A stretch of DNA of 64,000 nt. Origin: Seminavis robusta. Taxonomy: Eukaryota > Bacillariophyta > Bacillariophyceae > Naviculales > Naviculaceae. Both the position numbers and the translations under genes were made by a program. Each line of letters opens with the position of its first letter. The first letter of the stretch is position 1. The notes below the pieces were generated by a model. The model made no database searches, was not told the DNA's origin, and saw only the letters and a program-made list of their open reading frames with translations. Location of the stretch: contig CAICTM010000124.1 of assembly GCA_903772945.1 (NCBI GenBank), positions 1 to 64,000 of the forward strand, in the 5' to 3' direction. Positions 1-11,341 of this stretch are shown here, piece by piece.

Positions 1-1281
1 TCCACCGCCTCATAAGTTAATTGCTCCAAGCGTTCTCCATCTTCATCCACAGTCATCTCCGCTTCAACAATCGTCCCAAAACGCGTCCCATCTCTTTGCT
101 TTCATATTTCGATGCTTCTTCTACTCCTCCTGTTTCCTCGTCTGACACACTCTACTCCTCGGCATGGCGATGCATATTTCTTCGCTCATTTCATGAATGC
201 CATCTCTTTCGTTGTTCTTGTGCTGTGTTTGCTATCCTTCTACATTTCGTTGTTACCTCTTTGATTTTAGGCAATCCGATTTCCTGTGCCCGAATCCTTC
301 CACAGTGGAAGCCACTTTCCGCTGAAACTTCTTCTTTCTTGAAATCCGCTACTGCTCCCAATTGTCCCTGTCTAATTTTATCCGTTTGACTTTTCCCCTT
401 TTGGGGGGGTACCTTTTTGTCCCGTAGCTTCCCCTTCTTCCGTTCGAGCCTTGCTTGTCTGGGCAATCTTGTTGCTTGTGTCCGATCTTTCCACAGTCCT
501 GCATCTGCTCCTTGAATTGTTTCCTCTCCATCATGAAAGCTGATTTCGCCATTGTGTCCGTTTCGACTTGATTCTCGTGCTTAATCTCATCGTAAATTTC
601 TCATAAGTCATCCACCACACTCTTTACCGTTATTCCATGTCCTGTTGTCATTGATCCTTATCAGAACATTTTCTTCACTTCATTGGTACACCCGAGTTCT
701 CCTTCCTTCTTCGACATCTTCTCGAGAAGGTCCTTGATTACTCTCTCGTCCGATATCTTGAACCCAACCTTCGCTAGCTTCTTGCGTTTCACGTCGAGTC
801 CAATCTCAACTTCTTTGGGTTTCCTTGATGTCCATCTTTATCGCTAGTATTCCTTCGTCGAGCTGCTACCTTACCACTGTCTTCAGCATCGTAGAGGTCC
901 AGCATGGGCTCCCACATGCCCTTGAACTTTCCAAGCAGCATGGTCAGTCGTTGGTGTGAGGCCAGTAGTTCGAAGGCGACTTGCCCTTTGATGGTCTCCA
1001 CATGCATCGAATACCAGCAGTAATTCCAGCAGCCCTTGCTGTTTCTCTTCTGCAAGACTTTCGATCTTTTCTACTTCGCCTCCGACCAACTTGCCCCGTA
1101 CCTGTGGGTTTTCCAGTTGTCCGGTTTGATCTCCGTAGAGTCTTTCATCAGTTCTACGTACCCATACTTCGATAAATGGGCCATCATCTTGACCTTGTAG
1201 AACCTGAACTTCTCATCTTTCTCCATCGAAGAGGGATACTTGCTCGACGATGATACTCACTACCTCCGTAGACATCTTTCT
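1..1281 (-). mobile_element. Degenerate copia-like retrotransposon gag fragment
   Basis: Read on the minus strand, an ATG near 1275 opens a short gag-like frame (phrase LFDGE, then after a frameshift EKFRFYKVKMMAHLSKYGY), followed by further pieces in different frames. Towards the left edge two zinc-knuckle cores are visible, CGKIGHKQQDC (about 475-510) and GHRKSDC (about 265-310). In both, the upstream Cys-x2-Cys half lies in another frame or is lost. Two adjacent CCHC knuckles after a helical capsid-like region are typical of Ty1/copia Gag. Frameshifts and stops show that the copy is dead. Protease and polymerase would lie left of position 1, outside the window. No target-site duplication or certain LTR was found. 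The superfamily call rests on motifs only. Confidence 0.6.
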
Positions 1282-1946
1282 TACTTCTCAATTCTTATTC
1301 TTTTCTGTTTGACAACCTGGATCCAAGCTCACTCTTTCCTGATAGCTATCGTTTTAAAACGTGTTGAAAAGGTGTGAACTTGAACGCCCAATTTTCTAAT
1401 TTAATCAATATCCCTCCAGCTCTACTGTCTAGTAGACTGGGCTATTCTGTTATCGTTTTCTCTTGCTCTCTCGTTCAGATTGTGAGCCTACAACTGAGCT
1501 CCGATATGCATACATATACCAGGATCTTTCGATCCTCTGCTTCTCGCAGTTTCATCTACAGATAGATCTTGTCGATCTATCTTCCTGAAGTTCATGGTTG
1601 GCCCTGGAAGGGCTTTCCCACTTTACTAAACCGATGACCTTCATCCGTCCATTCATTTGCTCCATCCACGTCGCTCCTTGCATTCATCTCTTCGACCTAA
1701 CTTCCTAACCTTTGTAGTTGCATCATCTAGACGACCATTGTCCTCGTTCCTCGTACACCTGGCCATCTGATGATGATCGGATAACCATCTGATTTGAGTC
1801 ACACATCCCCAATCACGAACCGTGATTGTGGATCCCGAGTCGTCTGTCCGTCATACGAAAATACCTTTCTGACATTCGAGCTACAATGCTCGCCACCCAA
1901 ACTCGACCACTCTAGCTAGCGAGCACTCAGTTTTGCAAGGACGACA
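1282..1946. other. Gap between gag remnant and next gene; possible LTR/leader
   Basis: No gene is seen. On the minus strand this is where the 5' LTR and leader of the gag remnant should lie. A TG...CA-bounded LTR could end near 1361 (plus-strand TGTTGAAAAGG), but no convincing tRNA primer-binding site follows, so LTR limits are not assigned. The last 80 bp should include the promoter and 5' UTR of the pseudouridine synthase gene. Confidence 0.3.
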
Positions 1947-3332
1947 ATGGCGGCTTCAGTTGTGGCTTGGCGGCGGCAGCTACACGCTGTTTTGAGTCCT
2001 ATCAGAGGCAACAGAAGCACCTTCTTCAATGGATCACTACTGTTATCATCATGCCGACAACCAGTGGTTGCTCATCATTGGCCGTCATCATCATCTATCT
2101 TTATTCGAAGCACAACACACAGCAGCAGTGACGGCCAGCAATCACATCAACAGCCACAACCACAAGTCCGTCTATCTAAGTTATTGTCTCAACATTCCTC
2201 CAATCTGGCGATTAGTCGACGAGAAGCCGAACGGTTGATCCAAGGAGGCCATGTCACTGTGGCAGGGCAAGTCATGACATCTCCTCACTTTTTGGTCGAA
2301 CCCACCAGGAATACCGTCAAGGTCCACGGCAAGGTCGTCCAGCTCTTGTCCAGTAGTACTAGTACAAGCGAGACGAATAGTAGTAAAATATGGATTGTCC
2401 ACAAACTCAAGGGAGAATTGGTCGCCGACTTTGATCCACATGGACGACCCACCATGATGGAACGATTGATACGGAGTGGTGTGGGACAGAACAAGAAGCA
2501 AAAACTACACATCAAACCCATTGGAAGACTCGACATGATGACAGGTAATTACCTTAACTAACTAACTATGTTTGGGAAGAGGAGTGACAATGATCATAAA
2601 CAGCTCCTTTATTCTCACTCGACATGCTTGATTTCTTTCGTTCCTCTTCTTGAAACCTCCAGAAGGACTCATGTTGGTCACTACCAGCGGTCGCTATGCG
2701 CGTGACATGGAGTTGCCAGTCCATCAACTACACAGAACCTACCGCGTGCGGGTTCATGGACCACTCACACGATACAAGATACAAGCCATTCAACGAGGAA
2801 TTACCATTACAAACGACGGCACAGGTGGCACTCGATACTCTCCCATGAAGGTACAGCTCGAACAACATCGACAACGACGATCCTCCACCAATTCGTGGAT
2901 TACAATCTCCTGTACCGAAGGGAAAAATCGACAAATTCGAAATGTTCTCCAGCATCTAGGGTGTAAGTGGATATCAATACCCAACCATGCCTCTGTCATC
3001 ATTGCGATTGCTATGAGTGCGCATTGGTCTCACTGATCATCCCTGTTTGTTTCATAATGACGACGATTTGGTTTTGCTTTCTATTGACACCAATAATTGA
3101 CTTTTTCACAGTGACAGTGACGCGTTTGATCCGAATCTCGTTTGGAGACTATCAGCTTCAAACCATTCCACCGGGAATGGCTGTGGAAGTGCCACTCAAG
3201 GATCTAAACAAACAGGTACACAAGGGACCACTTTTTGGCAATAGACGAAACAGAAACAGAATCGCCAAGAAGACACCAAAACAAGAGGAACCAAAGGCAT
3301 CGCCGGTGCAATGGATACGTCATTATCGGTAG
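1947..3332 (+). CDS. RsuA/RluB-family RNA pseudouridine synthase (three exons)
   Basis: Exons 1947-2544, 2663-2962 and 3112-3332 join in frame to 372 aa. Both introns are GT-AG (118 and 149 bp). The protein has an N-terminal S4 RNA-binding domain (about residues 75-135, phrase RLSKLLSQ...ISRREAERLIQGGHVTVAG). The RsuA/RluB catalytic motif GRLDMMTEGLML follows and is completed across the first splice junction; its Asp is the nucleophile. The second junction restores LGLTVTRLIRI, the family's conserved C-terminal segment, which supports both splice calls. The enzyme isomerises a specific uridine in rRNA. The Arg/Ser/His-rich N-terminus of about 70 residues, without acidic runs, suggests a mitochondrial or plastid address (inference). 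The first ATG of the open frame was taken as start. Confidence 0.85.
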
Positions 3333-4063
3333 TCAGGTTGTGATACCTCTAGAATACTGTAATGTAATGTGGTTGATGGACAAGAACGTGACAACTTGCT
3401 TCTGCATCAGTAGAGACATGGCAACTCTCTTGAGGATGCGACAGTCTACTAGAGCACGCTTCTTCTTGATTGTTGCCTGCGGGAGTGCGCATTGGCCACT
3501 TCTCACGATTATTATGAAACAATATACTAGTAATCTTCTGCCCACCAAAGGGCCTACCGTACTATGGATCCTGTGTACAAACACAGCAAATAAGTCCCAA
3601 GAAGGATACCATGAACTGCCTCCTGCAGGTCAAGGGATTGACTCGAGGAGACACTGGCACTCGGGGTGGCGCATTGACATCATCCTTCCTACACATCGGC
3701 TTCGGTCTGCTGTATCACGGATATTCACCTTGCGGGACGAGGAGCTGAGGATGAAGAAAGCCTACTAGTACTTGGTCTCACGACCGGACACAATCACTGG
3801 CTAGCTGCTCAATTGTTGCCCAGTTATATACTATTGCCACAGCCACTCCCCAGTTGCTTGCTAGACAGGTAAGCGGCTGATATTGTCTTCCGCAATAACG
3901 AGACTGTCTTTTGTATAATCATGATTTATATATATGCAGTGAGTTTGTAGTTTATCTTTATTGCAAGATGTGGACTTCCACGTCGGAAGAAGCTAGTGAG
4001 AGCAAGGTTTGAAGTGTTTGGAAGAACTGGGGCTCAGGAGGAACGGGCGGCTACGGTAGCTAG
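3333..4063. other. Intergenic, convergent 3' ends
   Basis: This stretch lies between the 3' ends of two convergent genes. A 177-aa open frame running through it begins inside the upstream gene in another frame and has no recognisable content. I see no RNA gene or repeat apart from a CTAGCTAG word near 4060. Confidence 0.4.
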
Positions 4064-5330
4064 CTAGAGTCTGCCATCATCATGAGGAGCATGGTATTTT
4101 CCGTTCAACCAAGTCATTGAGTCCAACCGAAAGACTGGATCACAGAGAGCCATCTCCGTATCCTTGAGAAGGGAAGCGGGCCAACCCCCACGCTTCTTTT
4201 TGGGGTGAGGCGGTAGTGTTGCTGGAGGATTTGCGGATGTTTCCATGGGGATGGCCAGGTTCGGTGAATCGGCATGCCCAATTCGCCAAGGCATGACACC
4301 TAGCCCCGGGATGGAAGTTGACCTGGCCAGGTCAAAGAAATCGTTTGATTCTGACCGGACTGCGGGCATGATGGGTCCAAACCCCGGAATGGAAGGTGAT
4401 CTCGTCGGACCAAACAGATCGTTAGTGGTCCTCTTGGAATATTGAGGTGCGGACGACCTTGCAAGGCGGTCTTCCAAAGCTCCAAGGCGGGCTTCCAAAC
4501 CTTGAATGACCGTGTCCTTGGTGGCATCATGTTTCTTGAGAACTCTAATGAGGGTCGACTGCTCGATGTTGGAGGCATCCAAACGCGCCATGGTCCTTCT
4601 CAGTTCACTTTGAACATCTTCCAGCTCTTCGAGCCTCGTCTTCAGCGCCTTTGCTTCTTCGGTACTCTTTGGCTTATTGGAGGACTGTCTGGTGATCCTG
4701 TTCAGCAGATCCGGTCGTCCCCGCTGAAAGAACTTGTGACGGAAGACATCAATCCGCGTGAAGGGAACATCCTTACGGATGGATTGCCTGTGTGAGCGGG
4801 CGAACTGATATTTGTTCAGCTGTCGCCTGAAAGAAGCATATTTGTTGGTGCCAAAGAACTTAACGCCAAGAATAGTGCGTTCCAAAGCGTCGATGTCCTT
4901 AATCTCGAATGCATCGCCTTCCTTTGTCCTGAAGAAACGTCAAGGAGACAAGCATGATGTTAGTAATGGTAATAGACATGTTGAGGAATAACCGGCAAAA
5001 CAGTCGAAGAAAAACCAATGACCTACCATGAGATAATGTGCGGGTAGTGCTGGGTGCCGTCTTCAACCAGTTGATAGGTTGCTGCAGGGAAAGATGATTC
5101 GATTCAGAAGAGTGAGAGGCAAAATCAGCAAGCGATATTGCCTTTTTGAATCAACAACACTTACATGGAATCACCAAATTGTTTGCAGACACTCCACGGC
5201 TTCTGGAGGTTATGACGAACTCTCCAGAGTTTGAGTTTTCCTCGCCTCCACCGATAGTAGAAGCGATCGACACCACAGAAGCTCTTCGACTGCGGTCATC
5301 GGAGAACACGCTCTCGCTGTCAGAAGCCAT
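4064..5330 (-). CDS. Heat shock factor (HSF-type DNA-binding domain), copy A
   Basis: Minus-strand exons are 5330-5165, 5081-5027 and 4928-4064, giving 361 aa; introns of 83 and 98 bp are GT-AG. The start is the ATG at 5328-5330, followed by an acidic/Ser-rich leader of about 50 residues. Across the three exons runs an HSF winged-helix domain (about residues 53-140): TYQLVED, HIISW (Trp codon split by intron 2), then SFRRQLNKYQF, the DNA-recognition helix region. After FRHKFFQRGRPDLLNRI comes a heptad-rich coiled coil (about 160-245) suited to trimerisation. The tail is Pro/Gly-rich. Diatoms carry many HSF genes; a sequence-specific transcription factor is secure, but stress responsiveness is not shown. 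A second HSF lies 3.2 kb upstream on the other strand. Confidence 0.9.
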
Positions 5331-8300
5331 AGTTTTTTGATCTCTCTTGAGGTTTGCTTAGCTCGAACGGATCTTTGTTCAGATCCAGAGGTAGTCGAAG
5401 GAAAAATATGAGGGGGTGGCTTGGGGCTTTGGCCTGAGCTGAGCCGTGGAATTGTGCTTTTGAGCTGTCGTGATTTTGGCATCGGACCTGAGACCCGACA
5501 GGAATTGATCCCCATCTGAATTGGAAATGTCCTTCTACTGAAAAGAGCACACAAAAGTGCGCATTCGGAACCTTTTGGTGGTCCCTTGTCATCCAGCTCA
5601 TCCTGTTGGGTCCCAAGTAGATCTTCAGCTGCGGCTGTCTACTGTCTACGACTGTAACCCCTTCCGCAGCAGAGTGTAGCACCAGTAATAAAGAAAGGCT
5701 TTGCTCAAGTCACCGTTCTCCATCCGCTCGTCCACTCCAACGTCATCCAAGTCTTTGTGGATGGCTCAGGAGTCTTCTTCAACTGTTGAGGGTAAAGTAC
5801 ATGTGGCATGTTGCGTCCGGTGTCATATCAGCCTGGCTGTACAGAATCTGATGGATGTACCAGATCTATTGGGATGAGAGAAGATGCTTTCTTCGTACTT
5901 GTTGGCACTGCATGTATTGAGCTAGACTACAGTATGTACGGTATTGTTACAAAGAATATAAAGAACCCTTCATCTTCACCTGGCTGATTGGCGGATATGG
6001 AGCTACATGCATCATTGCTGAATGCAGAGTGCTACTGCACCAGTGCTAGCTAGTAGCTTTCCTCCAGATGTTCGACCTCCTCTCTGAGCTACAGGTTACA
6101 TCATGAGTTCTATCGGTAGGGTGGTGATGGTCTTTCCTCTTTGCCCTTGTTTCTCAAAAGGCGGGAAGAGAATCTTTCGGTGGTACCGGTAAACCTACAT
6201 GTAGTACCGTATCGAGAAGCAACAGAGTGCTCGAAGCCTAAACCCAGCAGCGAAGGAGTCAGCCACGATAAATCCAGCCAATAACACTACCGTATCGAAT
6301 TATTCACTGCAAACTATTTAAAAAAAGGACTACGATGTACTGTAATAATCGGCTACGGTACTGTCTGACCTTGTGACCATCGTGCTCATCAGTACAGTTG
6401 CGCTGCAAGGCCAAAGAGGACACGATGGACCCATTGGCGGATTCTTCAGCCAGCATCCAGTAGTATCCTCACGGTTGCTTGCCTCAGTTTCACTACAAGC
6501 AAGAGGAAGGATACGAGGGGGCCCTTGTGGACTCGACGAACCGTTGCCTAAGTTGCATTGCAAGCAAGCAAGCAATAAGGAGACGACGGGCTCCTTGACG
6601 GACCCTATCGACGGACTCAGCGGCGCCCGTCTTGATGGGGTTGGGGTGGAACCCAATAGTAGCCTACCTGAGGCAATACCAGCCTTGCACTTAAGTGCGG
6701 GGCAAACCCTGACCCCTGATTCAATCGAGATTCTTGGGCGTGGGCCAGAGGGGTCTCAAGGGCTGACAGGTCTGCTTTTGAGTATGAACGTGGCCTTGGA
6801 TCCCTCTAGAATCCCCGCGAGCCACGACTGTTACTCTACAAGATCACAGCTCCGCAGGGAAGTGTGGATCAGTCGATGATTTCTACTGTAGTTGCGTGCA
6901 CCAAAAGAATAGATCAATGACTAGAAAACATGCCGTCGAACGCACCGGGCTCCTGTGGACACCGGCTGCGGCTTGCCCTTCCTCGGGACATAGCAATCCG
7001 GCATCAAGTGGGACCATGCTATTTTCGCTATGGTGCGCAAATGTGGGCCAATCAGACCCTTGTAGTACATGACATTGCACGTATGTGAAAGCAGCAGGCC
7101 GAGAGTGGCAGGTGCAAGATTCCCGAAACAAACCGACAGCCAGTCAGCTAGCTATTCTTCCTATTAGCGTCGTGGGCAAGAAAGATACGATGGAACGGTG
7201 ACAGGCTCTTCTCCGTTGAGTCCAGTCTGATCCAAGAGATGAAGCTCCAGCCCTGTTACAGCAAATTTCAACAGCTACCAAAACGCCACAAGAGCTTTGG
7301 CTTTCAAGCTTGGGGTCATCCACACATCCACACTGTGATCCGAAAAATTGTTTCCACTCCCACGGAAGCAATCCAGTAGCCCTAACCGGCCACCTTACGA
7401 AGGCCTTTAGGGATACCGGTAGCTCGCGAACGTGCCAGTTATGGTCCCAACGTCCCATCAAACAGCAGCTTAACAGTTCGGAGAAGAGGCTTTTCGAGAA
7501 GTAGAGATCCACTATGATCCAACTACTTGGATTACCTCTAGTTTCAGTGTTAAGAAATCAAGCGAAGATCTAGCTTTCTGGTTTGACCGTGTCCATGAAC
7601 CAACACCTGAAACAACGCGGTAATCATAGCAACAATCTACGAAACCTTTGAAGTGATCTTGAAATCTTTGACTTAAAATACTACCGTATAGTGTATGCCA
7701 TACCGTGTGGTAGTCGTATCCATACCGGTAGCATTAGACTATCAGATTGAGAAAATTGTGCGCTTGGGTCAAGGGACAAATATGACATACGGTAGCTCAG
7801 CTACGATGTAGCTATATCGTAGTCAGTAGACAATAGTGTGGGAACTATGTACCGGAGACCATTTTAGAATACTGTATGTACCGGTACCAGTTGCTCTTGA
7901 AAAATAAATGCCTTCAGCCTTTGGTGGTGCAAGTTGGAGTCTTATAATCAAGGTTCTATAGTTTTCATTTTGTGTGTTGAAGAAACTGACCAAGCCATTT
8001 AAAAGCAGGTGTCCAGGACATACTGTGCTTAATAGGAATACATCCGAATTGATCTATTGGTCTTTGTGGAAATCTCGTTATTTAAGGAATATTTCTCTTC
8101 ATATTCATTTTGAGAAGCCACCCTGAAGCAGCAACGCAGCAACCTCCTTCCAAGAACATCAGCCTGCAGGTCACAGTGGCTTTGCAGTAAGAGGCCAAAT
8201 GAGAACACTAACCACTCGGTAGCTCGAGGAAGATCTCAGTGAAACTCGTCACGATCCAATGAAATCCTTGGATTCACTCGTGCCAGATAGCTCAGCTCTC

Positions 8301-8461
8301 CCTCTCAATCTTAGCAACTGCGAGTTTATCTCCCAAACAGACCCACAGACCCACAGCTCTTCTCATAATCCCAAAGCCACAAGCAATTTCAAGCCATCTC
8401 AACCAAACGAAAACGAAGTCTCACTAGTACATCCACTTCTTCTTACCTCCTCATCACAAGT
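5331..8461. other. Long gene-poor intergenic region between divergent HSF genes
   Basis: This 3.1 kb gap should hold both HSF promoters. It is peppered with TACCGGTA/GGTACC words (for example near 6183, 7410, 7725 and 7879). Open frames such as 6373-6879 (plus, 168 aa) and 7144-7512 (minus) show no known domain and are overlapped by equally long frames on the opposite strand, so none is called as a gene. A run of GCAAGCAAGCAAGCAA lies near 6560. A regulatory role is inferred from position only. Confidence 0.35.
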
Positions 8462-8496
8462 TTCAGTTCAGTTCAGTTCAGTTCAGTTCAGTTCAG
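8462..8496 (+). repeat. (TTCAG)7 pentanucleotide microsatellite
   Basis: Seven perfect copies of TTCAG end 12 bp before the first ATG of HSF copy B, so the repeat lies in its probable 5' UTR. Length polymorphism there would change leader length without touching the protein. Confidence 0.95.
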
Positions 8497-8508
8497 CTCA
8501 ACTCAGTG

Positions 8509-9797
8509 ATGCTCATGCCAATGTCCACAAACTCTAACCAAGAAATGCCAGCCCTCGCAGGAAACAAGCGCCGCAGCCCAACTGACGAGCTCAGTGATGA
8601 TCTCCATTACTCCGGCGATGAGAAGGTTGTGCAGACCACCAAGAGCAAGGGGATCGTCAATGTTCAGCTTTTCATTCGAAGTAAGTGCGCTTGACAGAAT
8701 GATATCGGGAGAACGAGCATTTGCACAAGTCGAGTATCGAACACAGTAGCTTACACTTCCTTGTCCTCTCCGACTTGTCCTCAACTACAGAGGCCTTTGC
8801 GATGATCAACGAATGCGACCCCAACATCGCTTCTTGGACCGACGAGGGCGACAAGTTTGTCGTCAAGAACAAGGACGTCTTTGCTGCTAGCGTGATTCCT
8901 CAGTACTACGACCACAGCAACTACTCCAGCTTTACTCGTCAGTTGAACTTTTATGGGTTCACCCGAGAACAATCCATGACCATCAAGGTCAGCGACCTCA
9001 ACTCTCTCGCTGTGGGACAGGAGACCTTCTACCACCAGAACTTTCAGCGCAACCGCCCTGATCTTCTCAAGAACCTGCAGCGCAAGTCCAGTGACAACAA
9101 AAACGCCAAGAAGCGCAAGAAGCCCCGCACCGACGCGGATGTTGGATACCTTCAAGGAAGGATGGAATCCATGGAAGAGACAACCAAGGAAATGCTAAGC
9201 ACCATCAAGCTCATGCGCGAAGAAAACTTTGCTTCCGTGGCAGCCATTCGCGACCTTCAGAACGTCAACGCGGCCAAGGACGAAAAGATTGGTGCTTTGG
9301 AAAAGCGCATCGAGTGGTTGGAGCGTCGTTTGACATCGTCCGCAGTTCAGCGCGAAGAGTCTTTCTTAAGTGCTGGTCAACGCTTGTTCGGAGGCGCCGC
9401 CAGCCAGACCAAGAATGCTTGGGCCACCGCAGCAGAGAATGTTGCTCATACCTTTGCTCAAGCCCAACAGCAGCAACAGCACACCGATAACTCCTACTTG
9501 ACATCCGCAGCCAACGGTGAAGTTGCTGATGCTACCTACAGCCACTCGGAAGCAGGGGCGACATTGGCTCGCCATCCCAAGATGAAGCGAGCAACCGCTG
9601 CCCCTACCAAGGATATCTATGCCTACGATGCGGCAGCAACCATGGCCAGCATTGGCAACTTGAACGCCAGCACAAACACTGCTCCCATGCGGGAGACCTC
9701 TCTGGACTTTGGATTGTTCACAGGCCTGGCCCGTGAGAGCTCCTTGCTCTCCTGGTTGCCACAGGCTCGCCAGGGAAACAACGACAAGACTCTCTGA
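8509..9797 (+). CDS. Heat shock factor (HSF-type DNA-binding domain), copy B
   Basis: Exons 8509-8680 and 8791-9797 join in frame to 392 aa, with one 110-bp GT-AG intron. The junction rebuilds LFIRKAFAMINECD, the first helix of the HSF domain. Then follow IASWTDEGDKFVVKN and SSFTRQLNFYGFTR (recognition helix) and the family hallmark FYHQNFQRNRPDLLKNLQRKSS. The DNA-binding domain spans about residues 50-150. A basic stretch KKRKKPR (probable nuclear signal) is followed by a long coiled coil (about 165-225) for trimerisation, then Gln/Ala-rich and Ser/Thr-rich sequence with a hydrophobic end (LDFGLFTGL...LLSWL) that resembles an activation domain. In-frame ATGs at 8515 and 8521 are alternative starts. 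It differs strongly from copy A outside the DNA-binding domain. Confidence 0.93.
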
Positions 9798-10107
9798 CTC
9801 TGATGGGCAACAAATATTCAAGCCAAAGGCGAACAGGAACGCCTACAGAGCTGCAGTCGTATAGACAACTCCCTTCTTCCGGCCACCTCCCAATTCCGCT
9901 GTCCTCATGTTCACTATTCGATCTTGCATTCTATTCTAATACCAGTACTAGAGACACACTACATTATTAAAAGTTTTTTCTTTCTACTTTGGCGCCTCAG
10001 CGTCAACATCAAATCATCCGGCTCCAGTAGGTGGCTAGGTTGTAAAATCAGCTGCGCAAAGAACCAGAGAGTTGATCCCGCACCAAACTGGCAACTGAAG
10101 TGCCAAA

Positions 10108-10345
10108 CAACCTACAGGTTGTGCACTTCACAGGATTACGGCTCCCTTTTCTACTAGCTAGCTAGCTAAAGCTCCAACTCCTAACTACTGATCCATTCCA
10201 ACGAATAGATAGCACATAGTTGTTTCCAACCTACAGGTTGTGCACTTCACAGGATTACGGCTCCCTTTTCTACTAGCTAGCTAGCTAAAGCTCCAACTCC
10301 TAACTACTGATCCATTCCAACGAATAGATAGCACATAGTTGTTTC
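10108..10345 (+). repeat. Perfect 119-bp direct tandem duplication
   Basis: Copies 10108-10226 and 10227-10345 are identical base for base by eye. Each begins CAACCTACAGG and ends ATAGTTGTTTC and contains TACTAGCTAGCTAGCTAAAG. Absence of any difference implies a very recent duplication or an assembly artefact. It lies about 310 bp past the stop of HSF copy B. Confidence 0.95.
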
Positions 10346-10347
10346 GC

Positions 10348-10371
10348 ACTAGTAGCTAGCTAGCTACTAGT
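10348..10371. repeat. 24-bp perfect palindrome built on CTAGCTAG
   Basis: ACTAGTAGCTAG followed by its exact reverse complement, two bases after the tandem duplication. It is the longest of the CTAGCTAG/ACTAGT palindromes seen in this window. Confidence 0.9.
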
Positions 10372-11341
10372 ATGATTAGAGACAACGGCAGCACCGGGAC
10401 AGCAGCAGAGTTGAATATCGAAGGTTCAACTGTGCTCTGGAGCGAAAGCCAAAAGTGAATAGCGAGAAGGTGTGGACAGTGTGGGCACAGATTTCTGTAA
10501 GGAGCTTGGTGGAGTCCACAAGAGCATCTTCATGCGTGTAGCCAAAGGAATGACAGAGTCTAATTATTGAAGGAAACACACCATAACTCAATTATCGCGA
10601 ATCGGCCTACCACTTCCGGCTCTCTCGGAGCATCACGGTCGTTCATCGATGCACCAAACATGGCCTTGGAACTGCACTGGACACCACTGGACTGGAGCTA
10701 CCGTAGCTACATGACGAGTGTACAGTGTCCAACGTAGATAGCTACTACCGGTACCACTCGCGTCAATTGCCAAAGCCAAGATCCAAGTCTGGTCAAAAGG
10801 ATACCATACTGCAGTAGCATATCAAGGTCATGATGGTTCTCTCATCGCGAAAGCCCCACTATCCCACACTGGCTGCTCAGTTCAGTGTCTGAGTCCCAAC
10901 GCACCGGTTCTGCGGACGCTGCCGATAATGGCCCACTACAATGGCACGTATTGGTTAGCTAGAGCTAGTAGCCCACAGCGTTGGGCGACAAGCATGCCTT
11001 TCCCCCTCATAAAGAAGAGCTCTGCAGGTACCGGTACAACCCGATTGGATGAGATGGGTTCCCCCAAAGAGGGACAAGATCAGTTAGTTTAGAAGCAAAA
11101 CAAACTCATGTCATCCATGGGTTGGAGAGGTTCAATTGAGCACCGGTAGCTTGGTGGTGGTGGAGGGGGTTGCGGTATCACCGTGTCATTACCAAGACGG
11201 CAACAGCACAACAATCCAAGTAGTTTGCCAAACTAGCCTGTACTGACTTTTTCGCAAAACAAATTTCTTCCCTAACTAATATCTGTTTTTAAACTATCAA
11301 GTTGCTGCAAAGAGTCACAACAGCAATCCAAGAATCACAAT

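Larger units (their letters stand above)
9798..11341. other. Intergenic with tandem duplication and palindromes
   Basis: No gene is supported here. The stretch contains the 119-bp tandem duplication and 24-bp palindrome listed separately, plus several TACCGGTA words (near 10748 and 11029). A 71-aa minus-strand frame at 10376-10591 has no recognisable content. Confidence 0.4.

Noticed and set aside
3235-3768. 177-aa plus-strand open frame overlapping the pseudouridine synthase 3' end
   Set aside because: Begins inside a supported exon in another frame, no known motif, extends into intergenic DNA.
6373-6879. 168-aa plus-strand open frame
   Set aside because: No domain, overlapped by a 108-aa frame on the other strand, and composition (Gly/Pro/Ser-rich with no pattern) looks non-coding.
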